Source: Bacteroidales bacterium
GTDB lineage: Bacteria > Bacteroidota > Bacteroidia > Bacteroidales > P3
Assembly: GCA_016296345.1 (NCBI GenBank)
Contig: JAEDJL010000012.1
Location: 1-46,012 of the forward strand
Length of the DNA: 46,012 nucleotides
Direction of reading: 5' to 3'
Numbering within the stretch: the stretch's first letter is position 1; every line of letters starts with the position of its first letter. Of the stretch, positions 7,284 through 15,586 are shown in pieces. The notes under the pieces were generated by a model. That model saw only the letters and a list, made by a program, of their open reading frames with translations. It was not told where the DNA came from and made no database searches. The position numbers were made by a program, and so were the translations under genes.

Positions 7284-8753
7284 ATGAAACTGCTTACCAA
7301 ATTGAAGAAGAACCGTTCATACGTAGTCATATTGCTTTTGACACTGCTGTATGCTCTTTTGCTCAGTGCAAATCCTGTGGGCGATGCCTATTCCAATGCT
7401 TTCGCTTCGACAAGCGGCGAAGATATGTTCTCGCCTCACCATTTGCTTTATGCCTTTTACGGAAACATTATTCTGAAACTCTTCGGCTTTCTTCCGATTG
7501 AGCCAATAAGGCTGCTGCAACTTGCAAATGCCGTTGTGGCAGGCGGTTGCCTTCTTCTTGTAAGGCGAATGCTCAAACGCATACACCACGAAGAATCATT
7601 CCTTTGTGCATCTGTTTTGTTCTGTGGGGCATCTTTCGGATTTGTGCGGTTTGCCACCGACAACGAATGCTATATCGTTCCGCTGTTCTTTTGTCTGCTT
7701 TCGATATATTACCTTCAAGTCTTCTTGGTTCGCAATTCCGTGTCGCGGCTTCTTAAAGCTGCCGTGGCAATCAGCTTCGGCTGTTTGTTCCATCAGCTTT
7801 CCATAATAGCATGGCTTTGTGTTTTCGGAGTGATTGTGCTTAACCGCAACAAGAAATACCCTTTGGCTTTTTTTGCAGTAAGTCTTATTGTTCCGATTGG
7901 CTACTTTGTTGCTGCTTTTTCAATATTCGGTTCTGCAAGTCTTTCTGATACCGTGGCATTTGCCCTTACCGATTATATGAACGGCACAGCACAGATGCCG
8001 CAGGCAAAACAAGTTGTGCTGTTGAGCCTTGTGAGCCTTGTGAGAACCTTTGTTCAGCTGCACGGATATATGTTTGAGTTTGCCAAGAGCAACATTGTTT
8101 TGACCGTTGTGGTACTTGCGGGAGTTGTAACGCTGATTGTCCTTGCCATAATGGCAACCAAGAAAAACAGTCGCCGCAATCTGATACTCTTTCAGGAGAG
8201 ACGATTTGTCAGAATGCTGTGGATATACCTTATATTGACCTTTGGTTTTGCTGCATTCTCAAACGGCAATGCCGAATTTATGATTGCAATACCTTTTATC
8301 TTGGTTTTGCTCCATTCATATTACTTTTCACAATGGAAAAACTTGCTTTACCTTTCGTGTGCAATGCTTTTGTGGAACGTATATTTCGGTTTGTATCCAC
8401 AGGCAAGCCAAAGACTTACTCCCAATGAAGACATAGCCGAACTTTGCCGCCAAAATCCCGATGCAGTCTTCGTTTTGAAAGACAAAAACATTGTCGAGAA
8501 CATCTATCTCTACAAATACGGAAACCAAAACCTGCCGACGCTCTATCGAGAAGACAAATACAGCGAACAACAGTACCTTAAAGACAAATCTGAAGGCAAG
8601 ACGATAATCACAGACCTCGTTTGTGCAGAAGAAACTCTCGGAAGGGCAAAGCTGACAAGCCATACTGCTTTTGACTTTTCGCAAGTCAAAAATCGGCAAA
8701 CTCTTTTTGAATTTTCGTCTTGCAAGTGCAAAAGAACGGTCTGCAAGTTGTGA
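7284..8753 (+). CDS. Polytopic membrane protein, GT-C glycosyltransferase-like
   Basis: This is about 489 residues with roughly ten hydrophobic segments over the first 380 and a soluble C-terminal tail. An acidic stretch after the first helix (P-V-G-D-A-Y-S-N-A-F) followed by an H-H-L-L-Y motif resembles the first loop of GT-C enzymes, which use polyprenyl-linked sugars. No specific family is certain. The ATG at 7284 is preferred; an in-frame GTG at 7191 would overlap the nuclease gene and add a segment without homology-like features. The acceptor and donor are unknown. Confidence 0.6.
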   Translation: MKLLTKLKKNRSYVVILLLTLLYALLLSANPVGDAYSNAFASTSGEDMFSPHHLLYAFYGNIILKLFGFLPIEPIRLLQLANAVVAGGCLLLVRRMLKRIHHEESFLCASVLFCGASFGFVRFATDNECYIVPLFFCLLSIYYLQVFLVRNSVSRLLKAAVAISFGCLFHQLSIIAWLCVFGVIVLNRNKKYPLAFFAVSLIVPIGYFVAAFSIFGSASLSDTVAFALTDYMNGTAQMPQAKQVVLLSLVSLVRTFVQLHGYMFEFAKSNIVLTVVVLAGVVTLIVLAIMATKKNSRRNLILFQERRFVRMLWIYLILTFGFAAFSNGNAEFMIAIPFILVLLHSYYFSQWKNLLYLSCAMLLWNVYFGLYPQASQRLTPNEDIAELCRQNPDAVFVLKDKNIVENIYLYKYGNQNLPTLYREDKYSEQQYLKDKSEGKTIITDLVCAEETLGRAKLTSHTAFDFSQVKNRQTLFEFSSCKCKRTVCKL

Positions 8754-8778
8754 AATCCGAGAATTCACTTTAATTTTG
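8748..8778 (+). promoter_or_regulatory. Promoter for rdgB
   Basis: TTG at 8748-8750, 20 bp, then TAATTTTG at 8771-8778; the ATG is at 8804. Confidence 0.6.
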
Positions 8779-8803
8779 CAAATCGAAAGAAAGAGACAGA
8801 CAA

Positions 8804-9379
8804 ATGGAAGAATTGGTAATCGCAACCCACAACAAGCACAAGGCAGAGGAGATAAAACGCCTGCTTGACGGTAAGATAAAAATAGTAACCCTCAATGAGT
8901 TGGGTTGTAAGGAAGAAATACCCGAAGAAGGTGAGACTTTGAAAGAAAATGCCTTGCAAAAAGCACAATATGTCTGGGATAAATATCACAAAAACTGCTT
9001 TGCAGACGACACAGGTCTGATGGTAGATGCCTTAAACGGTGAGCCGGGAGTATATTCTGCCCGATACGCAGGCGAACATTGCAGTTTTGATGACAATATC
9101 GACCTTCTGCTTGACAATATGGAGGGAAAGACCAACCGCAATGCAAGATTTGAGACGGTGATATGCCTTATCGAAGACGGCAAAGCCCGCTATTTTGAAG
9201 GCAAATGCGAAGGCAGTATTCTCACAGAGCGATATGGCAGAGGCGGATTCGGATATGACCCGATTTTTATGCCCAAAGGCTATGGCGAAAGCTTTGCCGA
9301 ACTATCCACAGAGGAGAAAAACAAAATCTCACATCGCGGAAAGGCAACCGCAGAGTTGATTAAATATCTTTTGAAGTAA
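8804..9379 (+). CDS. rdgB: XTP/dITP pyrophosphatase RdgB (HAM1 family)
   Basis: This 191-residue protein removes non-canonical purine nucleotides (ITP, dITP, XTP) by hydrolysis to the monophosphate. The family motifs are V-I-A-T-H-N-K-H-K at the N-terminus, E-E-G-E-T-L-K-E-N-A, F-A-D-D-T-G-L and G-E-P-G-V-Y-S-A-R-Y in the first half. G-G-F-G-Y-D-P-I-F, E-K-N-K-I-S-H-R and the final basic helix follow in the second. Length is normal. The following gene starts 5 nt after the stop. Confidence 0.95.
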   Translation: MEELVIATHNKHKAEEIKRLLDGKIKIVTLNELGCKEEIPEEGETLKENALQKAQYVWDKYHKNCFADDTGLMVDALNGEPGVYSARYAGEHCSFDDNIDLLLDNMEGKTNRNARFETVICLIEDGKARYFEGKCEGSILTERYGRGGFGYDPIFMPKGYGESFAELSTEEKNKISHRGKATAELIKYLLK

Positions 9380-9384
9380 GAGTT

Positions 9385-9903
9385 ATGGAAAATTTAGAGG
9401 ATTTCAAACACGAAACTGTGCTTTCCAATGCAAGGAAAATGTGTTTGGCTGCACTGACAGCCCCAAAGGCAAGAGGAAATGACAATCTTGTTATAAAGAT
9501 TGCAAGTGGCGATGACATCAAACGCATTTCCGACAAATTGGAAGAGCTGTTCGAGAAAACAGGACAGGAATTTTTGCATCGCGACAGCCAAAATATTCTT
9601 GCTGCGGAGGCAATCGTTTTAATAGGCAGCCGAATTGTTCCTCTGGGACTTGATTGCGGATATTGCGGATACCCGAGTTGCGGAGCCAAACCAAAGAATG
9701 TTCCCTGCTTTTTCAACTCTGACGATTTGGGAATAGCAATCGGCAGTGCTTGTTCGACGGCTTTGCAAACCAAAACCGACAGCCGCGTCATGTTCTCGGC
9801 AGGTTTGGCTGCCAAAGAGCTGAATTTGCTTGACGATTGCCCGCTTGTGCTTGCCATAGTGCTGTCTGCAAGCGGCAAAAACATCTTTTTTGACAGAAAA
9901 TAA
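9385..9903 (+). CDS. DUF2148 ferredoxin-like protein
   Basis: This 172-residue protein has the DUF2148 signature: a cysteine cluster C-G-Y-C-G-Y-P-S-C-G followed by a further Cys (V-P-C-F-F), which would hold an iron-sulfur cluster. A second conserved segment is A-I-G-S-A-C-S-T-A. These proteins are common in anaerobic Bacteroidota and clostridia, and their role is unknown. It sits directly between rdgB and serS on the same strand with gaps of 5 and 30 nt. Confidence 0.8.
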   Translation: MENLEDFKHETVLSNARKMCLAALTAPKARGNDNLVIKIASGDDIKRISDKLEELFEKTGQEFLHRDSQNILAAEAIVLIGSRIVPLGLDCGYCGYPSCGAKPKNVPCFFNSDDLGIAIGSACSTALQTKTDSRVMFSAGLAAKELNLLDDCPLVLAIVLSASGKNIFFDRK

Positions 9904-9933
9904 TCGATTTAACAATACAAAAACACCGATAAT

Positions 9934-11208
9934 ATGTTACAACTTGGTTTTATACGCGAAAATAGAGAGTATGTAATCGAGCGTCTTGGCGTAAAGCACT
10001 TCAAAGATGCCGAACAAACGATAGACAACGTCATTTCACAAGACAACAAACGAAGAACAACTCAAACCGAACTTGACAAGGTCAAGGCAGAAGCCAATTC
10101 CATTGCCAAGCAAGTGGGAATGCTCTACAAGCAAGGGCAGAAAGAGCAAGCCGAAGAGATGAAAAAACAATCCGCAGCTTGCAAAGAGAAAGAAAAAGAG
10201 CTGTCCGAACTTCTTGCACAGACCGAAAGCGAAATCCGCAGTCTGCTTTTGACTATTCCAAACCTGCCAAACAAAGATGTACCCTTGGGAAAAACAGCCG
10301 AAGACAACGTTGTAGTTTTGCAAAAGGGCGAAATGCCGTCTTTAAGCGAGAATGCAAAACCCCATTGGGAGCTTTGCTCGGAATATGACATCATAGATTT
10401 TGAATTAGGCAACAAGATAACGGGTGCAGGCTTCCCTTTGTACAAGAAAAAGGGTGCAAAGTTGCAGCGGGCGTTGATAAACTTCTTTTTGAACGAAGCA
10501 GAAAAAGACGGATTTACCGAAGTGCAACCGCCACTTATGGTAAACGAAAGCTCAGCCTTGGCAACAGGACAATTACCCGACAAAGAAGCACAGATGTACA
10601 CCATTCCGCTCGATAATTTCTACATGATACCGACGGCAGAAGTCCCTGTAACAAACATATTCAGGGATACAATTCAAAAGGAGAAAGACTTGCCGCTCCA
10701 ATACTGCGCTTACTCTCAGTGTTTCCGCCGAGAGGCAGGCTCGTACGGCAAGGACGTGAGAGGACTCAACCGTTTGCACCAATTTGACAAGGTAGAAATT
10801 GTCTGCATCGACACTCCGGAACACTCATACGAGCAGTTGGAGGTGATGAAGGCTCATGTGGCTTCGCTTTTGGACAAGTTGGAGTTGCCATATAGGGTTT
10901 TGAGACTTTGCGGAGGGGACATGAGTTTCACTTCTGCGATAACTTATGACTTTGAAGTCTGGTCTGCGGCTCAGAAACGTTGGTTGGAAGTGAGCAGTGT
11001 ATCAAATTTTGAGACCTATCAGGCAAACCGTTTGAAGCTAAGGTACAAAAACTCGGAAGGAAAGACCGTTTTGGCTCACACACTCAACGGAAGCGCTCTT
11101 GCTTTGCCGAGAATAGTTGCCGCATTGCTCGAAAACAATCAGACACCCGAAGGAATAAAAATACCGAAAGCCCTACAGCAATACACTGGTTTTGAAATGA
11201 TTGATTAA
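9934..11208 (+). CDS. serS: Seryl-tRNA synthetase
   Basis: This 424-residue class II synthetase has an N-terminal antiparallel coiled-coil arm (about residues 30-100), which binds the long variable arm of tRNA-Ser, followed by the catalytic core. Motif 2 is in F-R-R-E-A-G-S-Y-G-K-D, and motif 3 lies in the N-G-S-A-L-A-L-P-R region. T-A-E-V-P is the serine-pocket signature. Length is normal. It is followed after 20 nt by a four-unit repeat array and no other terminator. Confidence 0.97.
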   Translation: MLQLGFIRENREYVIERLGVKHFKDAEQTIDNVISQDNKRRTTQTELDKVKAEANSIAKQVGMLYKQGQKEQAEEMKKQSAACKEKEKELSELLAQTESEIRSLLLTIPNLPNKDVPLGKTAEDNVVVLQKGEMPSLSENAKPHWELCSEYDIIDFELGNKITGAGFPLYKKKGAKLQRALINFFLNEAEKDGFTEVQPPLMVNESSALATGQLPDKEAQMYTIPLDNFYMIPTAEVPVTNIFRDTIQKEKDLPLQYCAYSQCFRREAGSYGKDVRGLNRLHQFDKVEIVCIDTPEHSYEQLEVMKAHVASLLDKLELPYRVLRLCGGDMSFTSAITYDFEVWSAAQKRWLEVSSVSNFETYQANRLKLRYKNSEGKTVLAHTLNGSALALPRIVAALLENNQTPEGIKIPKALQQYTGFEMID

Positions 11209-11228
11209 ATATCGTAAAAGGCGAAAAT

Positions 11229-11304
11229 AAAACGGCGTTTCAGCAAAATAAAACGCCGTTTTGTTCGACTGAAACGCCGTTTTATTTTGCCAAAACGGCG
11301 TTTT
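11229..11304 (+). repeat. Four-unit 21-bp palindromic array after serS
   Basis: Units are centred at 11235, 11256, 11277 and 11298 (exact 21-bp steps), central bases G, C, C, G, with linkers AGCAAAAT, GTTCGACT and ATTTTGCC. Units 1-2 and 3-4 form near-perfect 12-bp hairpins with 8-nt loops; the second is followed by ATTTTT, as in a terminator. Confidence 0.92.
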
Positions 11305-11382
11305 ATTTTTGCCCTTTGGCAAAAGGAGTAGTTTTTTTGTCGTTTAACCACTTCCGAAAGCCTCAAAACGGACAAAAAAACG

Positions 11383-11390
11383 TATCTTTG
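11383..11390 (+). promoter_or_regulatory. -7 box for the coiled-coil protein gene
   Basis: TATCTTTG matches TAnnTTTG and lies 24 nt before the ATG at 11415; no clear -33 box. Confidence 0.5.
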
Positions 11391-11414
11391 CCCCACAAAA
11401 ATGAGTTTTCATAA

Positions 11415-12557
11415 ATGGAGAAAAGGAATTTTGCATCATTGATTTCAAGCATGGCTGTTGTGTGTTGCCTTGTGCTTTTTGCCAACCGGCTTTCTGCACA
11501 AGAAATATACCCCGAAGACAGCATAGAGTTTGAATTGAATAGTTTGAGGCTTGACATCGAGGATTTGAACTCTCAAATCACAACCCTCAAAGCCAATGTG
11601 GAAGCACAAAAAGAAAGAAACAAAGAACTGCATCTTATCAACGATACTTTGGTTGTGGTAAACAACGAAATCAAGCAGCAGTTGAGCGAAAAGAATGCCC
11701 TTTTGGAAGAGAAAATCCGCATACTTCAACAAAAAGAAATCCTCTTTGCCGAAAAGGAACAGGTATATAAGGAAGCCATAAGCACCTCCAACATCGACAA
11801 AGCCAAGATTGAGGGTTTGGTGGAGGCAAAAAATGCAAGCATAGAGGGCAAAGACAAAGAAATATCTTTGCTTCAAAAGAGCATAAACGAGAAAGAAACC
11901 CATATTTCGACCAAAGATGCACAGCTAAGACAAATATCGGAAGAGCGAGACAGGTATTTCAATATGTCGGACACCCTGAGAGAACAACTCAAAGCTGCAC
12001 AGATTGTCATAATGCAGCGTGAGGAAGAACTCAAATACACCAAAAAACGTGCCGAAGAGGCAGAAGAAAAAGTCCTTACGGCAACCAACCGCAAGAAAAA
12101 GGTGAGAGTAATTCAGGGATTGGCAATGCACTTTGCTCCCATGCCCGACTGGGTCATTCGTCCGAGGGTTGATAGCAGCGGAAAGTACGCCAATTTCATA
12201 GAGAACGCCAATGCAGGAGTGGTCGATTTCGATTTGGTTGTGGGAGCGTCCGTTATGTTACTTGATTTGACCAAGCCAAACCAAAAATTCACCCAAGATT
12301 TGGGTATTTATGTGGGCTTTGGAGGCAACAATCTGTTCAAAAATTTCTACTTGGGACCCTCTTACAAATTTCTTGACTTCTTTCACTTGTCCGCAGGGGT
12401 GAAAATGGCTCACTATACGGTGCTTGCCGACGGCTATGAGGCAGGAGACGAGCTTCCCGTGGGCTGGGCAATCCCCACATCGAAGAAATGGATTGTTACT
12501 CCCTACATTTCACTCTCGTTTGACCTCGACTTTATCTCATACATAGGCAAAAAATAA
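11415..12557 (+). CDS. Secreted protein with long coiled coil and C-terminal outer-membrane-like domain
   Basis: I do not recognise a named family. The 380 residues begin with a signal peptide (hydrophobic core, cleavage after L-S-A-Q). A coiled coil of about 190 residues (roughly 38-230) follows, rich in E, K and Q with heptad spacing. A C-terminal domain of about 140 residues has alternating hydrophobic and aromatic stretches (D-L-V-V-G-A-S-V-M-L, D-L-G-I-Y-V-G-F-G, F-Y-L-G-P-S-Y-K) ending in S-F-D-L-D-F-I-S-Y-I. This looks like a small beta barrel or barrel fragment, suggesting a periplasm-spanning envelope protein. It has its own -7 box. Confidence 0.65.
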   Translation: MEKRNFASLISSMAVVCCLVLFANRLSAQEIYPEDSIEFELNSLRLDIEDLNSQITTLKANVEAQKERNKELHLINDTLVVVNNEIKQQLSEKNALLEEKIRILQQKEILFAEKEQVYKEAISTSNIDKAKIEGLVEAKNASIEGKDKEISLLQKSINEKETHISTKDAQLRQISEERDRYFNMSDTLREQLKAAQIVIMQREEELKYTKKRAEEAEEKVLTATNRKKKVRVIQGLAMHFAPMPDWVIRPRVDSSGKYANFIENANAGVVDFDLVVGASVMLLDLTKPNQKFTQDLGIYVGFGGNNLFKNFYLGPSYKFLDFFHLSAGVKMAHYTVLADGYEAGDELPVGWAIPTSKKWIVTPYISLSFDLDFISYIGKK

Positions 12558-12564
12558 AATCAAA

Positions 12565-13800
12565 ATGACAAAAACACTCATACATAACGCACGCTTGGAA
12601 GGCAGAAAGGTCGATTTGTTGATTTCAAATGGTCTTATAGAGCAAATTTCGCCCGAAATAGTTGCACCAGAAGCCGAAGTTTTTGAAGCAGAAGGCTTGG
12701 CTGTCATGCCGGCTTTTTATAATATGCACACCCATGCGGCAATGACGCTGATGAGAAGCTGGTGTGAAGACCTTCCCTTGTTCGATTGGCTCAACAATAT
12801 ATGGAAGAGAGAAGCCGAACTGACGCCCGATGACATCTATTGCGGCACTCGTCTTGCCATATTGGAGATGATAAAGAGCGGAACGGTGTTTTTTGCCGAT
12901 ATGTATTGGCATAGTTCTGCCGTTGCGGCAGCTGCCGAGAACATGAAGGTAAGAGCAAATGTCGGAATGTGCTTTGTGGACAGTCTTTCCCAAAAAACAA
13001 TAGAGCAGAACTTCGACTTTGCAAAACAATATGCCAAAGGCGGACAATCACTTGTCAGCATAGGCATTGCACCTCACGCAATATATACTTGCGGAGCTGA
13101 TTTGTATCGCAAATGCTTCGAGTTTGCAAGAGAAAACGACCTGCTGTTTCACACGCATCTTGCAGAAACTCAGAAAGAAGTTGAAGATTGTTTGAAAAAC
13201 AACGGAAAAAGACCTGTGGAATACCTTAACGATTTGGGCGTTCTTGACAACAAGACTTTGGCAGCCCATTGTGTTCACCTCTCTGCAAAAGAAGCCGAAA
13301 TCCTTTCGAGAACTCAAACCACCATTGTCCACAATCCTTGTTCCAACATGAAACTTGCCTCGGGCGTGTTCAACTCCTTGCAGGCTCAAAGCTGTGGTTG
13401 CAACATCGCCTTGGGAACTGACGGTACTTCTTCCAACAACAACCTTTCGATGATTGAGGAGATGAAGTTCGCATCTTTGCTTGCAAAATCCCATTACGGC
13501 AATCCGCAGGCAGGAAAGGCCGAAGAAGTCTTCCAATGGGCAACATTGAACGGAGCAAAAGCCGTGGGACTGAACGCAGGCGAAGTAAAAGAAGGAATGC
13601 TTGCCGACTTGATTTTTGTCAATCTTGACAACGAAAGATTGTTGCCCGATAACGACCTTGTTTCAAGCATGGTTTATTCTGCCGATTCGAGATGTATCGA
13701 CAGCGTAATGTGCAATGGCAACTTTTTGATGAAACATGGATATATCGAAGCCGAAGAAGAGATTATCGAACAGGCTCGCCGATACAACAAAAGCAAATAA
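12565..13800 (+). CDS. Amidohydrolase, 5-methylthioadenosine/S-adenosylhomocysteine deaminase-like
   Basis: This 411-residue metal-dependent amidohydrolase belongs to the MtaD/TrzA/AtzC group. Metal ligands are visible in N-M-H-T-H (about residues 53-57), F-H-T-H-L-A-E-T (middle), A-A-H-C-V-H and L-G-T-D-G-T-S-S-N-N. The group deaminates MTA or SAH, and some members act on guanine-like or s-triazine rings, so the substrate is inferred only. It starts 7 nt after the preceding gene, so the two may be co-transcribed. Confidence 0.85.
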   Translation: MTKTLIHNARLEGRKVDLLISNGLIEQISPEIVAPEAEVFEAEGLAVMPAFYNMHTHAAMTLMRSWCEDLPLFDWLNNIWKREAELTPDDIYCGTRLAILEMIKSGTVFFADMYWHSSAVAAAAENMKVRANVGMCFVDSLSQKTIEQNFDFAKQYAKGGQSLVSIGIAPHAIYTCGADLYRKCFEFARENDLLFHTHLAETQKEVEDCLKNNGKRPVEYLNDLGVLDNKTLAAHCVHLSAKEAEILSRTQTTIVHNPCSNMKLASGVFNSLQAQSCGCNIALGTDGTSSNNNLSMIEEMKFASLLAKSHYGNPQAGKAEEVFQWATLNGAKAVGLNAGEVKEGMLADLIFVNLDNERLLPDNDLVSSMVYSADSRCIDSVMCNGNFLMKHGYIEAEEEIIEQARRYNKSK

Positions 13801-13813
13801 TACCCTTACCACT

Positions 13814-14569
13814 ATGAACATTCGCAACTTTCTTTGCCTTGTTTGCTCTGTTTTTTTGACCCTTGGCGTAAATGCTCAGGGCAAAAGCAGCATCAAATGG
13901 GTGAGAGTGGAGGGCGGAGAGTTCCTTATGGGGTGCAGTTCTGCCGACAAGGATTGCTATCCCGACGAAGCAGAACACAAGGTCTATGTTTCGACATTTG
14001 AAATTGCCGCCTACGAAGTTACAGTCGAGCAATATATGTACTTTTGTGAGCAGACAGGACGACAAATGCCCAAAGAGCCGCCCTTTGGCTGGCAACCGCA
14101 ACACCCGATTGTCAATGTAACGTGGCAAGACGCCGCCGACTATGCACAATGGGCAGGTTGCCGACTGCCGACCGAAGCAGAGTGGGAATATGCCGCCAAG
14201 GGAGGAAAGCAAAGCAAAGGATACAAATATTCGGGCAGCGATAACCCGTTGGAAGTAGGCTGGTGCTTTGAAAATTCTGCCGCAAGCACACACCCTGTTG
14301 GCGAAAAGCTGCCAAATGAACTCGGAATATACGACATGAGCGGCAATGTATGGGAGTGGTGCAGCGATAATTACGACATATATTACTATAAGGAAAGTCC
14401 GAAAAGCAATCCCAAAGGACCGACTTCTGGTTTGGGTAAATGCAATCGGGGAGGCTGTTTTAATTTTGACGCAAAGGTTATGCTGACTACCCATAGGAGA
14501 GGTTGCACAGAGGACAGCAAGGGAACGGGAACAGGTTTCCGCCTTGCAAGAGACGTAAAACGCAAGTAA
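13814..14569 (+). CDS. Secreted SUMF1/formylglycine-generating-enzyme-fold protein
   Basis: This 251-residue protein has a signal peptide (cleavage near V-N-A-Q) and a full FGE-sulfatase fold. Motifs are G-G-E-F-L-M-G near residue 35, Y-E-V-T-V-E-Q-Y, P-I-V-N-V-T-W-Q-D-A, R-L-P-T-E-A-E-W-E-Y-A-A and M-S-G-N-V-W-E-W-C. The C-terminal region after G-G-C-F-N lacks the closely spaced Cys pair of true formylglycine-generating enzymes. It is therefore more likely a structural or ligand-binding member, like many secreted Bacteroidota paralogues. It starts 13 nt after the amidohydrolase stop. Confidence 0.85.
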   Translation: MNIRNFLCLVCSVFLTLGVNAQGKSSIKWVRVEGGEFLMGCSSADKDCYPDEAEHKVYVSTFEIAAYEVTVEQYMYFCEQTGRQMPKEPPFGWQPQHPIVNVTWQDAADYAQWAGCRLPTEAEWEYAAKGGKQSKGYKYSGSDNPLEVGWCFENSAASTHPVGEKLPNELGIYDMSGNVWEWCSDNYDIYYYKESPKSNPKGPTSGLGKCNRGGCFNFDAKVMLTTHRRGCTEDSKGTGTGFRLARDVKRK

Positions 14570-14627
14570 AAACTCTCAATCCGACATCTCGATTTCAAGT
14601 TTGCTTGTTCCAAATCCCGAAAACAAA

Positions 14628-14658
14628 ATACGCCCCTGCAAGACTTGCAGAAGCGTAT
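14628..14658 (-). terminator. Terminator between convergent genes (mainly for the yebC-family gene)
   Basis: The stem is ATACGC plus CTGCAAG against CTTGCAG plus GCGTAT with one unpaired loop base and a 2-nt internal bulge on each side. On the minus strand it is followed by a T-rich tract. Confidence 0.7.
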
Positions 14659-14681
14659 CAGCTAAAACAATTCTTTAATCG

Positions 14682-15392
14682 CTATTTCATGTTGGTAAAG
14701 ACGTTCACCACGTCGTCGTCATCTTCCAATCGATTGACCAACTTCTCGACATCTTCTTGTTGTTCGGGAGTTAGCTCTTTCAAATCGTTGGGTATGCGTT
14801 CAAAACCGAAGGATTTTATTTCAAAATCGTGGTCTTCCAAATATTTTTGGATAGGTCCGAATGCTGAAAACTCGGCATAGATGAATATTTCGTCTCCATC
14901 GACAAAGCATTCATCGACTCCGAAGTCTATAAGCTCCAATTCCAACTCTTCCATGTCGATTCCTTCTTTCATTGCGACCTTAAAGTTGCACTTTCTCTCA
15001 AATAAGAAATCCAACATGCCGGATGTGCCGAGCGAACCGTTGCCTCGGTTGAATGCAGCCCTCACATTGGCAACCGTTCTGGTCGGATTGTCGGTTGCAG
15101 TCTCCACAAGAACGGCAATTCCGTGCGGTCCGTAACCCTCATACACCACTTCCTTGTAGTCAGCCGTGTCTTTGGAAATCGCTCTCTTGATTGCCCTGTC
15201 CACATTGTCCTTGGGCATATTCTCATTTCTCGCTGTCTGAATCAGAAGTCTCAATCGGGGATTGGCACTCGGGTCTGCACCGCCTGCTTTCACCGCAATC
15301 TCAATCTCTTTTCCCAATCGGGTAAATGTTCTTGCCATATTACCCCAGCGTTTCAACTTTCTCGCTTTTCTATATTCAAATGCTCTTCCCAT
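14682..15392 (-). CDS. YebC/PmpR-family protein (transcriptional or translational regulator)
   Basis: This 236-residue protein has the YebC signature: M-G-R-A-F-E-Y-R-K at the start, A-R-T-F-T-R-L-G-K-E-I, then A-G-G-A-D-P-S-A-N-P-R-L-R, N-M-P-K-D-N-V-D-R-A and Y-E-G-Y-G-P-H-G. Family members bind DNA as regulators, and some relieve ribosome stalling at proline stretches. The open frame runs back to 15446, but the family start is the Met at 15392. Confidence 0.93.
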   Translation of the reverse strand: MGRAFEYRKARKLKRWGNMARTFTRLGKEIEIAVKAGGADPSANPRLRLLIQTARNENMPKDNVDRAIKRAISKDTADYKEVVYEGYGPHGIAVLVETATDNPTRTVANVRAAFNRGNGSLGTSGMLDFLFERKCNFKVAMKEGIDMEELELELIDFGVDECFVDGDEIFIYAEFSAFGPIQKYLEDHDFEIKSFGFERIPNDLKELTPEQQEDVEKLVNRLEDDDDVVNVFTNMK

Positions 15393-15498
15393 TACTTGAT
15401 GTATTAACTTGTCAAAATTTCGTATCGTTGGTTTTTTGAGCCGCAAAATTACAAATTTTCAGCCGTTTTTTTGCCAAAATACCCCAAAAACCTGCAAT

Positions 15499-15511
15499 GA
15501 AACGCCGTTTT
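15499..15511 (+). repeat. Single 21-bp-family unit with decayed neighbours
   Basis: GAAACGCCGTTTT is centred at 15505. Weak matches sit near 15463 (AGCCGTTTTT) and 15526 (AAATGCCGAAAA), in phase with 21-bp steps, which suggests the remains of an array. Confidence 0.6.
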
Positions 15512-15512
15512 G

Positions 15513-15544
15513 TTTTGTCAAATGCCGAAAAAGGACTACTTTTG
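15513..15544 (+). promoter_or_regulatory. Promoter for the 15587 gene
   Basis: TTTTG at 15513-15517, 19 bp, then TACTTTTG at 15537-15544. The -33 box directly abuts the repeat unit ending at 15511. Confidence 0.7.
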
Positions 15545-15586
15545 CAGGGCGAATAACATTTGTAACGACTAGTTTAAGGAGATTAT

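Noticed and set aside
11229..11304. A CRISPR array
   Set aside because: The repeated part is 13 nt, the gaps are 8 nt and recur among arrays, and no cas gene is present.
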